The position numbers and the translations under genes are program-made. A model generated the notes under the pieces. It did not search any database. It saw only the letters and a list, made by a program, of their open reading frames with translations, and was not told the origin of the DNA. A DNA stretch of 64,000 nucleotides from NCBI RefSeq assembly GCF_016545825.1, contig NC_052621.1:10874199-10938198 (forward strand). Direction: 5' to 3'. How positions within the stretch are numbered: position 1 is the stretch's first letter; every line of letters starts with the position of its first letter. The stretch is from Eucalyptus grandis (Eukaryota > Streptophyta > Magnoliopsida > Myrtales > Myrtaceae). Below, piece after piece: positions 47,975 through 59,600 of the stretch.

Positions 47975-50401
47975 ATGGAGGATCCGAGAATTAGTCCGGT
48001 GAAGCCGAGATTGGGCCGTGAAATCATCCTCTTCCTACTTCCCTTGCAAGGCCACATAACTCCAATGCTTCAGCTCGCGAACATCCTCTACTCTCGAGGC
48101 TTCTCCATCACCATAGTCCACACCCACTTCAACTCTCCTAAATCCTCCAACTACCCTCACTTCAACTTCCAACCGATCCCGGACGGCTTGCTAGAGGGCC
48201 AGGCCTCGACCGTGGACTTCATAGCTCTCTTGATGCTGATGAACGTTACTTGCGTGGGGCCGTTCCGAGACTGCTTGTCTAAGCTGTTGTCTGATGCTTC
48301 AAAGGATCGGATTCCGTGCTGCTTGATAACAGATCCGGTGTGGCACTTCACTCAGGCGGTTGCCGATGAGCTTAACTTCCCAAGGATGGTGCTGCGGACT
48401 AGCAGCATCTCGTCTTTTCTCGCTTTTTGCGCATTGCCGCTCATGCAAGAGAAGGGTTACCTCCCGATTCAAGGTAAGCTTCTCCCACGTTTCCCTCACA
48501 TGAATCCCTAGATGTATGAACCTAGTTCTCTTGTGATGCGTACAAGATTTTTGGGGTCAATTTATTAAGAGTAGGATTACATAGTTATGGCTGTCGCATG
48601 TGACCGAGTTTAAATGACTATATAGCAAATTGGCAGGCCATAGATCTATTAAGCTTTCTGCAGATAATGAAATCTCAAGCCAGAGCACGATTCTTTCCGA
48701 TGCATGGACTTGTCTCACAGAATCTTTCAGGCTGTAGAATTTCTGCTGATTAAGCCTTCAAATCATCAGTCTATAGTGTTTGAGCAAGCATAGGAGGGTT
48801 CTCTTCACATACAAATCATTTTCCCTTTTTGAGAAAGAAACAACCCATATTATTTTGTGTCGTAGAAATCGGATGGTCATTTTCCTTGGACCCAAACCAA
48901 ACATAATGAACATCGTCTTAATACTCCCACAGCTTTTGAATCCACTTTAATCCGTGCAATCAGATTGTCCCCTCTGCTTGTCAGATTTCGGTGCAAGCCC
49001 TTGCGTTGTCTAACCCATTCAGCCGTCAGGCATCGCATCCCACTTGACATATCTACTGCTAATCAAGAAATTGTTGAACATGGACAAAACAATTTTCATT
49101 TACCCTTTTGCTCGAATTGGATTTGGCACCTTGGTCTGTCGCCGTTGGGCGTAAATATTTTATGAGATAACGGGAATCATGAAGAGACACTTTGATAGAT
49201 TACAGTATCATCGTATTGTTAAAATTCATTTCCACGTGAATCAAGATCTCCCGTATTTGGGTGGGATATGATATCTGTTTGATTGTCATGATAAACTATA
49301 ACGGTCTATCTTATTTATGTCATTATCTCTGCATTACTTTCTGCAATTTTGTGAAGAGGTAAGATGCTTTTCGGCCTGTGGACCTTGTCGTCGTGGTGGG
49401 AGATGGAGAGTGCCATGTCAAAAATGTTGTGAAAGACTGAAGGAAGCAGACATGCGTACGCTTGAAACAGCTCTGATGTGTCTCCGAGTTTTATCGTTTT
49501 CTGCATTTCATTCCTCACAGATTCCCGGTTAGAGGAAGCAGTGCCCGAACTTCCTCCGCTCAAAGTGAAAGACCTTCACGTCATCAACTCCAAAGACCCC
49601 GAGGATGTCCTCAGGCTCATCATCGCCATGGCCGAAACCATGCGGGCCTCTTCAGGCCTCATCTTCAACTCCTTCGAAGAGCTCGAACCGACCAAACTGG
49701 CTGAATGTCGCCGGGGCTTCCCTGTCCCGATCTTCACGGTTGGCCCAATCCACAAGCTCTCCGCAGCGTCATCAGGCAGCTTGTTTCCTCAAGATAGGAG
49801 CTGCATTTCGTGGCTTGACAAGCAAGAAAGGCCCAAATCGGTCCTCTATGTGAGCTTCGGGAGCCTCTCAATAGTCAGCGAGGCCCAATTCCTGGAAATA
49901 GCCTGGGGACTTGCGAACAGCGGCCAGCACTTCCTTTGGGTGGTCCGGCCCGGGTCAGTCCGTGGCTCGGAATGGCTTGAGGTGCTACCAAGTGGGTTCC
50001 TAGAGGGCCTGGACGGGAGGGGCTACATCGTGAAGTGGGCCCCGCAGCATGGGGTCCTGGCCCACCCCGCTGTCGGTGGGTTCTTGACGCACAACGGGTG
50101 GAACTCGACGCTGGAGGCCATCTGCGAGGGTGTGCCGATGATGTGCATGCCATTCCACGGGGACCAGAGGGTGAACGCAAGGTATGTAAACAACGAGTGG
50201 AGAGTCGGGCTGCATTTGGAATACAAGGTGGAGAGGAAAGAGATTGAGGATGCGATTAGGAAATTGATGGCGAGCGATGAGGGAGAGGAGATGAGGGAGA
50301 AAATTAAGGCTTTGAAGAGGAAGGCAGACGAGAGTCTCCAGGATGGTGGCTCTTCATGCCAGTCTCTTCAGAAATTGACAGAGTACTTGGTCTCGTTCTA
50401 G
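47975..50401 (+). CDS. UGT-C: UDP-glycosyltransferase, UGT76-type (2 exons, 459 aa)
   Basis: Exons are 47975-48473 and 49521-50401, with one phase-1 intron of 1047 bp at the same place as in UGT-A. The start is ATG at 47975 (MEDPRISPVK); the upstream TTG in frame is not a plausible start. The catalytic His is H27 (PLQGHITPM), and the partner Asp is D120 (ITDPVWHF). The PSPG box spans W339-Q382 (WAPQHGVLAHPAVGG..., THNGWNSTLE, ...GDQ). HNGW in place of HCGW is usual in UGT76C-type enzymes, which include cytokinin N-glucosyltransferases. The frame is uninterrupted and of normal length. It is clearly diverged from UGT-A, richer in G and C, and has its own flanks, so it is an older paralogue rather than part of the recent A/B/D duplication. 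The acceptor is unknown. Confidence 0.93.
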
Positions 50402-50714
50402 GAAATTTTTAGCTTCTCTATTGCTATTTTTGAATAACGATCTTGATGGGATTTTCGGAATGTTGATTCATTGTAGGGGGCAATTGAACTTCGGTTGGTG
50501 AAGACTTGATCATTGACTTCTTGATTGAATGCACTATTCTTGTTTCTTCACTCCACTCATGGATTTTTATTGACATGATCTTAGTCTTTTTATAAATATG
50601 CCTGCCGGTAACATATTTTGTTGCAATCGACTCATTGTGTTTGTTCACACGATTGGATAGTCTTAGGGAAACCAAATTGCTTCGTACATGATCAGGACCT
50701 TGTGTATAAAGTAA
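50402..50714 (+). other. 3' flank of UGT-C
   Basis: Likely 3' UTR and flank. The segment shared with unit B begins abruptly at about 50715 (gcaccaaataatgac). Confidence 0.5.
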
Positions 50715-51190
50715 CGGCACCAAATAATGACTTGAAAAAGTTCACAGCCACTTCAGCAAAACTCTTGAGAGTTTATAACTTTGACTACTTTATGAAAGTA
50801 ACCAGTCTTTTGATCACCTAGTTTGAACCAGTTCACTGGAATTGATTAGGGAAAGATTCATTAGATTCTTGAGCTTCTAGAGTTCAGCATCAGCACCAAA
50901 CTTTTTAGACAAAAGATGGGTTATAACTCAGCTCGAACGGGTTCCCTCATTTAGCCACAGCATGTATACTACCTCGAACGAGCTTTTTCATGTCTGCTCT
51001 TAGTGCTATATCTGTGAAACTTGGATCGTAATTAGCCAAAAAAACCAATGAAGTAATAAAGAAATTACAAGGATTAGTATTTTTTTTATATTATATGATG
51101 AGAAAGCTCACTTTAGATACGTGAACCCTAAAAAGAGCTATTCATACTATTTCTTGTCCCATTCCCAGTGACTTGATATGATAACTCATA
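50715..51190 (-). pseudogene. LINE linker relic upstream of UGT-D
   Basis: Nearly identical to 36391-36860 of unit B. It represents the endonuclease-RT linker of the LINE on the minus strand, without usable frame. Its right end (gatttt, about 51197) is joined directly to UGT exon 1 sequence. Confidence 0.7.
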
Positions 51191-52467
51191 CGATTTTGGG
51201 AGTGCTTGGAAAAGGACTTGCGTGATGACTCGCAGGATCGGGTAGCTTGCTTGATAATCGATGATGTTTGGCATTTTTCTCAAGCAGTCGCGGACGAGCT
51301 TAAGATCCCGAGGATGGTGTTAAGGTGTACTGGTATCTCTTCAATTTCTGCTTTCTCTGCCTTGTCCACTAAGAGAGAAAAGGGTTGCCTCCCAATAAAA
51401 GGTGTGCCTTCCAGCTAAATTCTTCAGACTCTAGAGACAAATGGTGTGTGTATTTTGTACAAATATGACCAATCTTGTATGCTTCTTTTATTTCCATATT
51501 TCTCTGACTTAAATTTTACTGCTTTTCAAACATCTTTCTTGGATACTCAAGTGGAACAGAATCCCTTTGTTCCATCCGATGTTGTCTTAGAGTTACATAT
51601 CCAAGTTGTGATAGCGAAGGGAAAAGTAGGACTATAGGCCTTCCTTGTTTTTCAACTGGAGAGAGTATTGACCGCTTCCTTTTGGTTTCTCTGTCAGATT
51701 CCGAACTAGACAAGGCTGTTTCCGAAGTTCCACCTCTCAAAATGAAAGACCTTCCAGTTGTCAGCACAAGAAACCCCAAAGATCTCCACTATTTATTACC
51801 AGACATGGGCAGAGCGACCATGGCCTTCTCTGGACTCATCTGCAATTCCTCTGTAGAAGTCGAGGGGACAAAACTTGCCAAAGCTTGGCACACCATTCAC
51901 ATTCCTATCTTTGTGATCAGTCCATTTCACAAGTATTCCAATCTCTTTGAGCAGCTTGCTGGCACAAGACGCTAGCTTGATCTCTTGGCCGAACAAGCAA
52001 AGGCCCAAGTCAGTCATCTATGGGAGCCTGAAAGGCATTGCATCCATGGATGAGGCCAAGTTCATAGAAGTAGCTTGGGGGCTAGCAAATAGCAAGCAGC
52101 CCTATTTGTGGGTCGTCCGGCCTGGATCAGTTTGTGAAGCGGACTGGCCCGAGCATTGGCCTAGCTCATTCCTAGATATGTTAATTGGAAGGGATCATAT
52201 TGTGAAATGGGCACTGTAACAAGAAGTGCTGGCTCATCAGGCCATCAGCGGATTTTGGACTCATTGTGGTTGGAACTCGATGTTGGAAAGCATTTGTGAA
52301 GGTGTGCCGATGATTTGTATGCCATCTTGGGGATCAAAAAGGTGAACAGAAGATATGTGAGTGACTTTTGGAGGGTCGGGTTGCATTTGGAGTATAAGCT
52401 GGAGAGCAGTGAGATAGAGTGTGCCATTAGAAAATTACTGGCGGATCCAGAAGGCGAAGCTATGAGA

Positions 52468-52879
52468 TGTTAAGGATCAGAAGTATAAGAAAACAGAGTT
52501 GGTGAAAGTAAAGAAGGATGAAGAATATGCTGCTGCAAGTGTGTCAACAGCTACAGCTACACGTGCATATGAAGTCATCAAGAAGAATAGAGAAAATAAG
52601 ATCGGAAGCTCAACTCTGGTCTTCATCAGTAGCACAACTAAGAACTCCACGCGTCACGTGCTTTATTACTGAAGAATAGTTATTCAGTTTTGCAAGATTA
52701 ACAGATTCTGTTAAGTCTATTTTTCATCTTCTTCTTCTTTCAGTTTTTCGATCATGGTGTATATATACTGGAAGTAAAAGAAATTGAGAGGTTAAGCTCT
52801 CAGATGCATGTATTACTCTTCATTCATCAATGTTCTTCTTCTTTGTCTTCATCTTCTGTTCAATCCATTGTTCTTCACA
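52468..52879 (+). repeat. 5' LTR of the Copia element
   Basis: Starts TGTTAAGGAT and ends TTCTTCACA. A TATA motif (gtgtatatatactgg) lies near 52757. It is 412 bp long and pairs with 56113-56525. Confidence 0.92.
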
Positions 52880-52891
52880 TGGTATCAGAGC
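52880..52891 (+). other. Primer-binding site of the Copia element
   Basis: TGGTATCAGAGC directly follows the 5' LTR. It is complementary to the 3' end of the initiator Met-tRNA, the usual Copia primer. Confidence 0.9.
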
Positions 52892-53091
52892 AGTCCTGAG
52901 AGCTCAAGTCATCTTTGCTATACTACTCATAGCGATATAGAGCTCGTGAAATCCAGACGACGTCAAGGAGTTCAAAGCAACTTCTGAGTTCTCTCTGATT
53001 GAATCAGTTTTTCTTCTAATCTTGAATCGTGCAAGATCAGCAGGTGATCGTGTTTGTGAAAGCTCATCTTCAAAGCTTCTGAAAATACAAG

Positions 53092-53600
53092 ATGACAGCA
53101 AGAACACCAAAATATCATTTTCCGATTCATGTCAATATATCTAACTTTGTTACAATAAAGTTAGCTGAAGATAAATTCTTGCTCTGGCAAGCACAGTTTC
53201 ATAGATTCTTGCGAAGTCAAGATCTCTTTGGATTCATCAATGGAGAATCACCACCACTAGCTCAAATGTTGCAGGTTGAGGTTGGAGGTAATGAAATTGA
53301 AATAGTGAATCTTGATCATATAGATTGGGTAAAAACTGATCAACTAGTATCATCTTGGATTAGTGGAGCAGTATCTGAGAATATTATGAGGTATGGCAAA
53401 CACTTCTTAATCGCTTTACACAAAAATCAGTAGCCAAGGAGTTTGAGTTAAGGGGAAAGTTACAAGCTTGCCAGAAAAGAGATAGAACATTGCCTGTTTA
53501 CCTTAGGGAGTTTAAATCCATTTGTGATCAACTTAATGCAATAGGGAAACCAGTTGATGAGATAACCAAGATGTTTGGTGTTCTCGAAGGTTTAGGATAA
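53092..53600 (+). pseudogene. Copia gag remnant
   Basis: The frame opens at 53092 with MTARTPKYHF and runs to 53433. After a frameshift it continues to a stop near 53600 (KFELRGKLQ-like and VYLREFKSICDQL segments). It has the usual Copia gag (retrotran_gag / UBN2-type) wording. The CCHC zinc knuckle and the protease that should follow are absent. Confidence 0.8.
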
Positions 53601-53604
53601 GAAT

Positions 53605-54330
53605 ATGAAACAAGTAGAGAATAAGTTTGATCGTAAAATCAAAGTCTTTCAGTGTGATGGAGGAGGTGAATTTACTAGCAACAAGTTTCAGAATTATCTA
53701 CAACAGTATGGCATTAAACAAAATATCTCTTGTCCCTATACACTAGACCATAATGGGATCTTTGAAAGAAAACATCAACATGTGGTTGAGTTAGGAATAA
53801 CAATGCTTTATCATGCTAAAGTTCAATTAAAGTATTGGGTCGATGCTTTCATGACAGCCAATTACATTATCAATCTACTTCCCACACCAAAGTTACATAT
53901 GGCCTCACCCTACAGTAAACTCTACCAACAGAAGCCAAGCTATGCACATTTAAGAGTCTTTGGATGTGCCTATTATCCTTACCTTAGACCATACACACAA
54001 CATAAACTTGATCCATGATCTCTCACATGTATATTTTTGGGATACAGTGAAGACACAAAGGATATCGTTGCCTTTTGCCTACTAATGGGCATATCTATAT
54101 CAATCGTCATGTGGTGTTTGATGAAACAGTCTTTCCTTTCACCAGTCAATTAACAACTCAGTACAATCAAGGTATTGACTTGTACAAACAGTGGATCAAT
54201 GGAGTTACTTTTCTAGATCCCACCAATACAGAACAAGTCAACCATAACTCAAATGAACATATAGGGCATTTGCAAGATAATGGAATGTTGCAAAAGTACC
54301 CACATTGATACATCAAATCCTGCTGCAATA
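53605..54330 (+). pseudogene. Copia integrase core remnant
   Basis: Begins inside the integrase core with VFQCDGGGEFTSNKF (one catalytic Asp present). It continues through ISCPYTLDHNGIFERKHQHV (catalytic Glu region) and LRVFGCAYYPYLRPYTQHKLDP, then the C-terminal part after a stop near 54018. The HHCC zinc domain and the first catalytic Asp are missing, because the join to gag lies immediately upstream. Confidence 0.85.
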
Positions 54331-54486
54331 TCACAAAATTTATCCTTCTTACAACCACAATTGCATTCAGTCTCTAAAGAACAAGAATATCCTACTCAAG
54401 TAGCTGACCCACCAACATAGACCACTACAGATCAAGTATAGATCAATCCTCCATCCAATACACAAGGTACACTATCTATTCATCCT

Positions 54487-56100
54487 ATGCAAACAAGACT
54501 AAAGTCTGGAATTGTCAAGCCAAATCCTAAGTATGCATGTTTGGCTGAATATACAGTTCCTATTGAACCAAAGTCAGTTAAGTCAGCATTAGTAGATAAA
54601 GGCTGGTATCAAGCAATGCAGGATGAAATGGATACTTTATATAAGATCCAGACTTGGGAATTAGTACCTTGAACTGATCATATGCATGTCATAGGGTGTA
54701 AATGGGTGTTTAAAACTAAACTTGCAGCAGATGGGAGTCTTGACAGACTCAAAGCTTGGTTAGTAGCTAAGGGGTTTCATCAAGAAGAAGGAGTTGACTT
54801 CACAGAAACATTCAGCCTTGTCATTAAATATGCTACTATTCGCATTGTTCTCTCTGTGGCAATGATGAAGCATTGGCCGATTCATCAGCTTGATGTTAAA
54901 AATGCCTTCTTACATGGAACATTGAATGAGATAGTGTATATGGAGCAGCCACTAGGTTTCACAAATCCGTAGAAATTTCAACATGTGTGTCTTCTAAAGA
55001 AATCCTTATATGGCCTTCGCCAAGCACCACGAGCTTGGTTTGATAAATTTAGTAATTTTTCGCTTGAAAATGGGTTTTCTTGCAGCACCATTGATCACCC
55101 ATTATTTGTGTTTCATCATGGCTCATAAACAATACTCTTGCTGCTCTATGTAGATGATATTGTGCTCACTGGTAGCTTAGCACAGTTGCTTTCCAATTTG
55201 ATCCAGTCTCTGAGTCTTCAATTTTATATGAAAGATCTTGGCTATCTTCATTACTTTCTAGGAATTAAGGCCAAATAGACTTCACAAGCTCTATTTCTTT
55301 CTCAAACAAAGTATGCTCTTGATCTACTAACTCGAGCTAATATGAGAGACTGCAAACCTATTTCCACTCCCTTGTCGTTGAGAGCAGCCATCATTGAAAC
55401 TGACAACATTCTCTTGACCAATCCACTTGAGTATCGCAGTCTAGTTGGTGGACTTCAATATCTCACTATGACTCGTCCACATATTGCTTATGCCACAAAT
55501 CTCCTATGTTAGAAAATGCAGCAGCCAACACTAGGAGATTTTCACAAGCTAAAAAGGACCCTTCGATATGTGAAGGGCACTGTTAATCTTGGTCTCTTTA
55601 TACACTCCAATAGCTCCATGAACCTATATGGTTTTTTTGATGCTGATTGGGCTGGATGTATTACCACCAGGCGATGGACCACTGGCTTTTGTACATATCT
55701 TGGTTCCAATCTTATTTCCTGGTCAGCAAAACGACAAATCTACAGTATCTCGTTCATCAACAGAAGCTGAATATCGAGCTCTGGCTTCAACTAATGCTGA
55801 TCTTACGTGGGTTAGTTTTGTTCTTCGTGACATTGGCATCTGCTTGTCTACACCAACAACTCTATTTTGTGACAACAAGTCCGCTATTTCTCTTACTCTT
55901 AATCCTATTCTACATGCTTGCACCAAGCATATTGAAGTGGACTTTCATTTTGTTCGCGAAAAGGTTTCCTCAGGATCTTTATCTGTTTGTTATGTTCCAA
56001 GTACTCATCAACTTGTTGATATCTTTACAAAATCCTTAACTCGTTTAGCACATTTTACTCTTCGCACCAAATTGGGCTTGGGTCATCTACCCCTTCCCAA
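54487..56100 (+). pseudogene. Copia reverse transcriptase and RNase H remnant
   Basis: Contains [40 protein letters not shown], the YVDD catalytic motif at 55147-55158, SLEYRSLVGGLQYLT-like wording, and the RNase H segments STEAEYRALAS and KHIEVDFHFVRE. Stops occur after WELVP (54672), after GFTNP (54972), near 55127, 55275 and 55512, and a frameshift lies near 55740. The polyprotein is dead, though most domain motifs remain readable. Confidence 0.88.
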
Positions 56101-56103
56101 TTT

Positions 56104-56112
56104 GCGGGGGGA
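56104..56112 (+). other. Polypurine tract
   Basis: gcgggggga directly precedes the 3' LTR, where plus-strand synthesis is primed. Confidence 0.75.
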
Positions 56113-56525
56113 TGTTAAGGATAAGAAGTATAAGAAAATAGAGTTGGTGAAAGTAAAGAAGGATGAAGAATATGCTGCTGCAAGTGTGTCAACAACTACA
56201 GCTACATGTGCATATGAAGTCATCAAGAAGAATAGAGAAAACAAAATCGGGAGCTCGACTCTAGCCTTCATCAGTAGCACAACTAAGAACTCCACGCGTC
56301 CACGTGCTTTATTACTGAGGAATAGTTATTCAGTTTTGCAAGATTAACAGATTCTGTTAAGTCTGTTTTTCATCTTCTTCTTCTTTCAGTTTTTCGATCA
56401 TGGTGTATATATACTGGAAGTAAGAGAAACCGAGAGGTTAAGCTCTCAGATGAATGTATTACTCTTTGTTCATCAATGTTCTTCTCCTTCATCTTCATAT
56501 TCTGTTTAATCCATTGTTCTTCACA
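56113..56525 (+). repeat. 3' LTR of the Copia element
   Basis: Starts TGTTAAGGAT and ends TTCTTCACA, 413 bp. It is followed by gtgcgtttg of UGT-D. Confidence 0.92.
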
Positions 56526-56619
56526 GTGCGTTTGTAGGACAAGTTACATCAGTGTTTTAAGGAAGGGGGTTCCGCATATAAGTCTCTTGACAGCTTTACT
56601 GGTTACCTATCATCATTGT

Positions 56620-59600
56620 AGGACTCTGCTTAAAGGTTAAACTCCTACTAGGAATTGTCTTTCAATTCCTGCCCTGCGTCTGTTCGTTTCGTGATTTTTA
56701 GTACCTTCATATTGTTGGGAAACTTTGAATCTTGAAGATTAATATAACTTTTAGAGTTACATCATTTTATGTAAGCGCACGACCAAAAGATTTAGCTGCT
56801 AAATCAATCCTTTACCTAGTGATTATCACTAACTTTTAATATAGTGAATCTATGCGTTCAATTATAACTTTCTGTTAGCTATAGGAATCGGACTTCTCCA
56901 TTCCTGGAACCCACTTCTTATAGTTATGTGCTCTGAACTTTCAATTGCATATATAGTACTGTCTTTGTTCAACAGAAAATGTTGTTTTCTTCAGCGTGTC
57001 CTTCAAGCCAGCTCAGTGCAAGCAATTAAGGCCACTGGAAATGATCTCTTGGTGAAATCACCTAGAAAAGATTCATGAAGCTCGACTTCACTGCAATATC
57101 GGGTAGCACAAATTTTCACACTGTATTAGCGAGAAAGAGCATTGCGAAGGACGGGACAGCAGCAAGAATAGCAATTGGTTGCCAGAGGAGAGGTAGTATC
57201 CGTTGCTTACATCCAAGTTTATAACACGTTTTTCATTATTTTTCAGTTTTTTCGGTCTAAACCTGTCTCGGGATTAGGTGGATCTAATAGTAAGACAAGA
57301 ACATCAAACCACTAATGCTAATTGACCACGGCTCGTGGTCGATCCCCGCTCCTAACAGAGTATGCAGGGTGAGGCCTTGACAAGAAGTTTGCCCATCACA
57401 TTTTTACCGAAGCACAGGATTAACCTGTCAACAAGTCATCAAAATCCATAGCATGCGCAGCCGTACTATCACTGATCATGTATTATTGCCTCAACATCGA
57501 ATGCTCAATCACAATTAGATTACAAAGTTCAAAATGACAACGCAACTATGCGACTAGGAATGTGACGATGGGGCTTCTTACTTGATGTACCCACATCAAC
57601 CTATGTTACAAAGGCAGAAAGCATGAAGCTGTCCAACTTCCCTTCAACCGTTACGCTAAAGGCCAGTTCCTGTCCAACACTCGAGAATGTCAAGACACTG
57701 GGTATAACTATGACTTGATCCCACTTGGAGTTTTAACGACACAAGTTTTAACAACAGAGGTATATGTCAGTTGAGTTCATTCGTCACCATTCTCGCCTGG
57801 AATCGGGCCTTAGGCCTTGCCCAGCCCAATCGCTAGTTGCAAAAAGAAAAGAAAAGAAAGGAAAATAATAAAGAATAAAGAATAAAAAATATAATTAAAA
57901 ATTATCAATATTAGTGCCAGTTATGTCACATCGGACGATTGGTATTTACATTAACGATCTCCAGTTAAAATTAGGCGAATGAACTCAATTGATAAAATGT
58001 AAAGAGTTTCAAACTAAATTGATAAAAATGTAATAAATTTAAAAAAATTTGGATAATTTTCTGGAGTCATTGCGATAAGACCCCTTACTTTAGCATTTCT
58101 TCAAGTGCTTTGTGAAGTTGACCTTCCATTTCTTCGTGGATTGCATTGTCGTGCGCTTTGGATCTAGATTGCTAGGGTCTCCAAGAGCTTCGTGGATTGG
58201 ATTGGCCGAAAGAATAGTTTAACCGTTTTAACCTTTTATTGGAAGGAAAATATAGTGCAATCTTGTTAAATGTTTTAACTTACTAAAGTCTAAAATTGTT
58301 TTCTTCGAGTTCCAAGACAGATGTCACTTTGCCTTTCCTTATTAGAAACTCAATTTTAATTATCAAAATTGAGAAAATCCTTCCATTTAATATAATGGAT
58401 TAGGTGACCATTCATCAATCACACCTTTATCTCCTTTTCCGCTGGATATTTCTCAATGAATATATGATACCCCAAATCCCATATGGATGAAGGAGTAATA
58501 CGGTCGTTTTTTTTTTTTCAAAGAGCACAACCTTAAATTATACCCCAAATATCTAGCTCCTAATAATCCCCATGATAATACTCTTGCTCTATCAGTTGCT
58601 AACCGAGGAATTTGAAAAACATGATAATAAGAAATGAATGACTTATCACGACCGAGTGAATAATACAGTTTTTCTAAGTGAATCGAGCAATCACTATGTA
58701 CATTTAAAACACAAATATAATTCACTTACATATTTCTAGAAATTTAAAAAACCTTCAAGACCAAAATGCAATATTTCTTTCTTTCACATAATACATTCAA
58801 AGTAGAAATATTCAAGATAATAATAGGCAAATATCATAATAACAAGCAAATACCAATGGTCTAGTTCATTGGTCAATCTCATAAAAATACACATAAATGG
58901 TTCATTCCATTGATCAATTTCATAAAAACACACATCAATGATCTATTCATTTGGTTAATCTCACGTCACATATTAATGATCTATCCCATTGATTTATCTC
59001 ATATAAAACTACAGGTCGATGGTCCATCTATCGACCAATCTTTTGCTTAATATCAAACTATAGTCATGACACAATATCTAGTGACAATGCAACCAAGATT
59101 CCTCCTTTGGTTAGGTCTTCACTTATTATTAGCTCGTGGCTCGGCTTACAATAATATCTTAGACTAGTATGCGTCTATCCACAAACCCCTTATTAGGCTC
59201 ATAGAAATATTGAGCACCCAACCTCATCCACCAATACTAGAAATTTAATCTATAAATAATCTCACATTTCAAAATACACTTCACAAATCAATCACCAATA
59301 GCTTTCGCACTTCAACTCATCACCAGAACTACTTTTCATAAAACATTCTCAAATCATTTCAAGACTTGTCTCATAAACCAGTTTATCGAATCAAATCAAA
59401 TGCATGTTATGCAACATTTCACAAATCGGTATATATTATATATATATAATATTTCTTAACTACGTTCATCAAATAGAATATATATTTTCACCAAACATCT
59501 CACACCATTTATAAATATCAAAACATAGTAAAGGTTGATTCAAATTTTATGCAACAAACTTGCTTATTCATAATTCATAAAATATGAAATCGTTATCATT

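Larger units (their letters stand above)
52468..56525 (+). mobile_element. Defective Ty1/Copia LTR retrotransposon (4058 bp)
   Basis: Two direct LTRs of 412 and 413 bp bound a coding interior in the order gag, integrase, reverse transcriptase, RNase H, which is the Copia order. The primer-binding site and polypurine tract are in place. By eye the LTRs differ at roughly 20-25 positions, about 5-6 percent, so the insertion is not recent. The interior has several stops and frameshifts and lacks the zinc knuckle, the protease and the N-terminal part of the integrase. It cannot move on its own. The element lies in the same orientation as UGT-D, inside its exon 2. Confidence 0.93.
51196..56606 (+). 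pseudogene. UGT-D: truncated UGT76-type pseudogene split by a Copia element
   Basis: The 5' third of exon 1, the promoter and the start codon are missing: homology begins at about 51198, in the middle of exon 1. Exon 1 remains to about 51405 and exon 2 begins near 51700. A TAA (52217-52219) interrupts the donor box after WAL, a base is lost near 52328 in the GDQ region, and other small indels occur. Exon 2 is interrupted at 52467 by a 4.06-kb Copia element and resumes at 56526 with the last codons (TTCCGCATAT-AAGTCTCTTG region) to a TAG near 56619. It is the third member of the A/B/D set and is clearly dead. Confidence 0.9.

Noticed and set aside
50035..50247. Open frames on both strands over the UGT-C donor box
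   Set aside because: They are shadows of the conserved UGT frame.
55647..56039. 130-codon open frame overlapping the RNase H region
   Set aside because: It is a shadow frame. The true frame contains STEAEYRALAS and KHIEVDFHFVRE.
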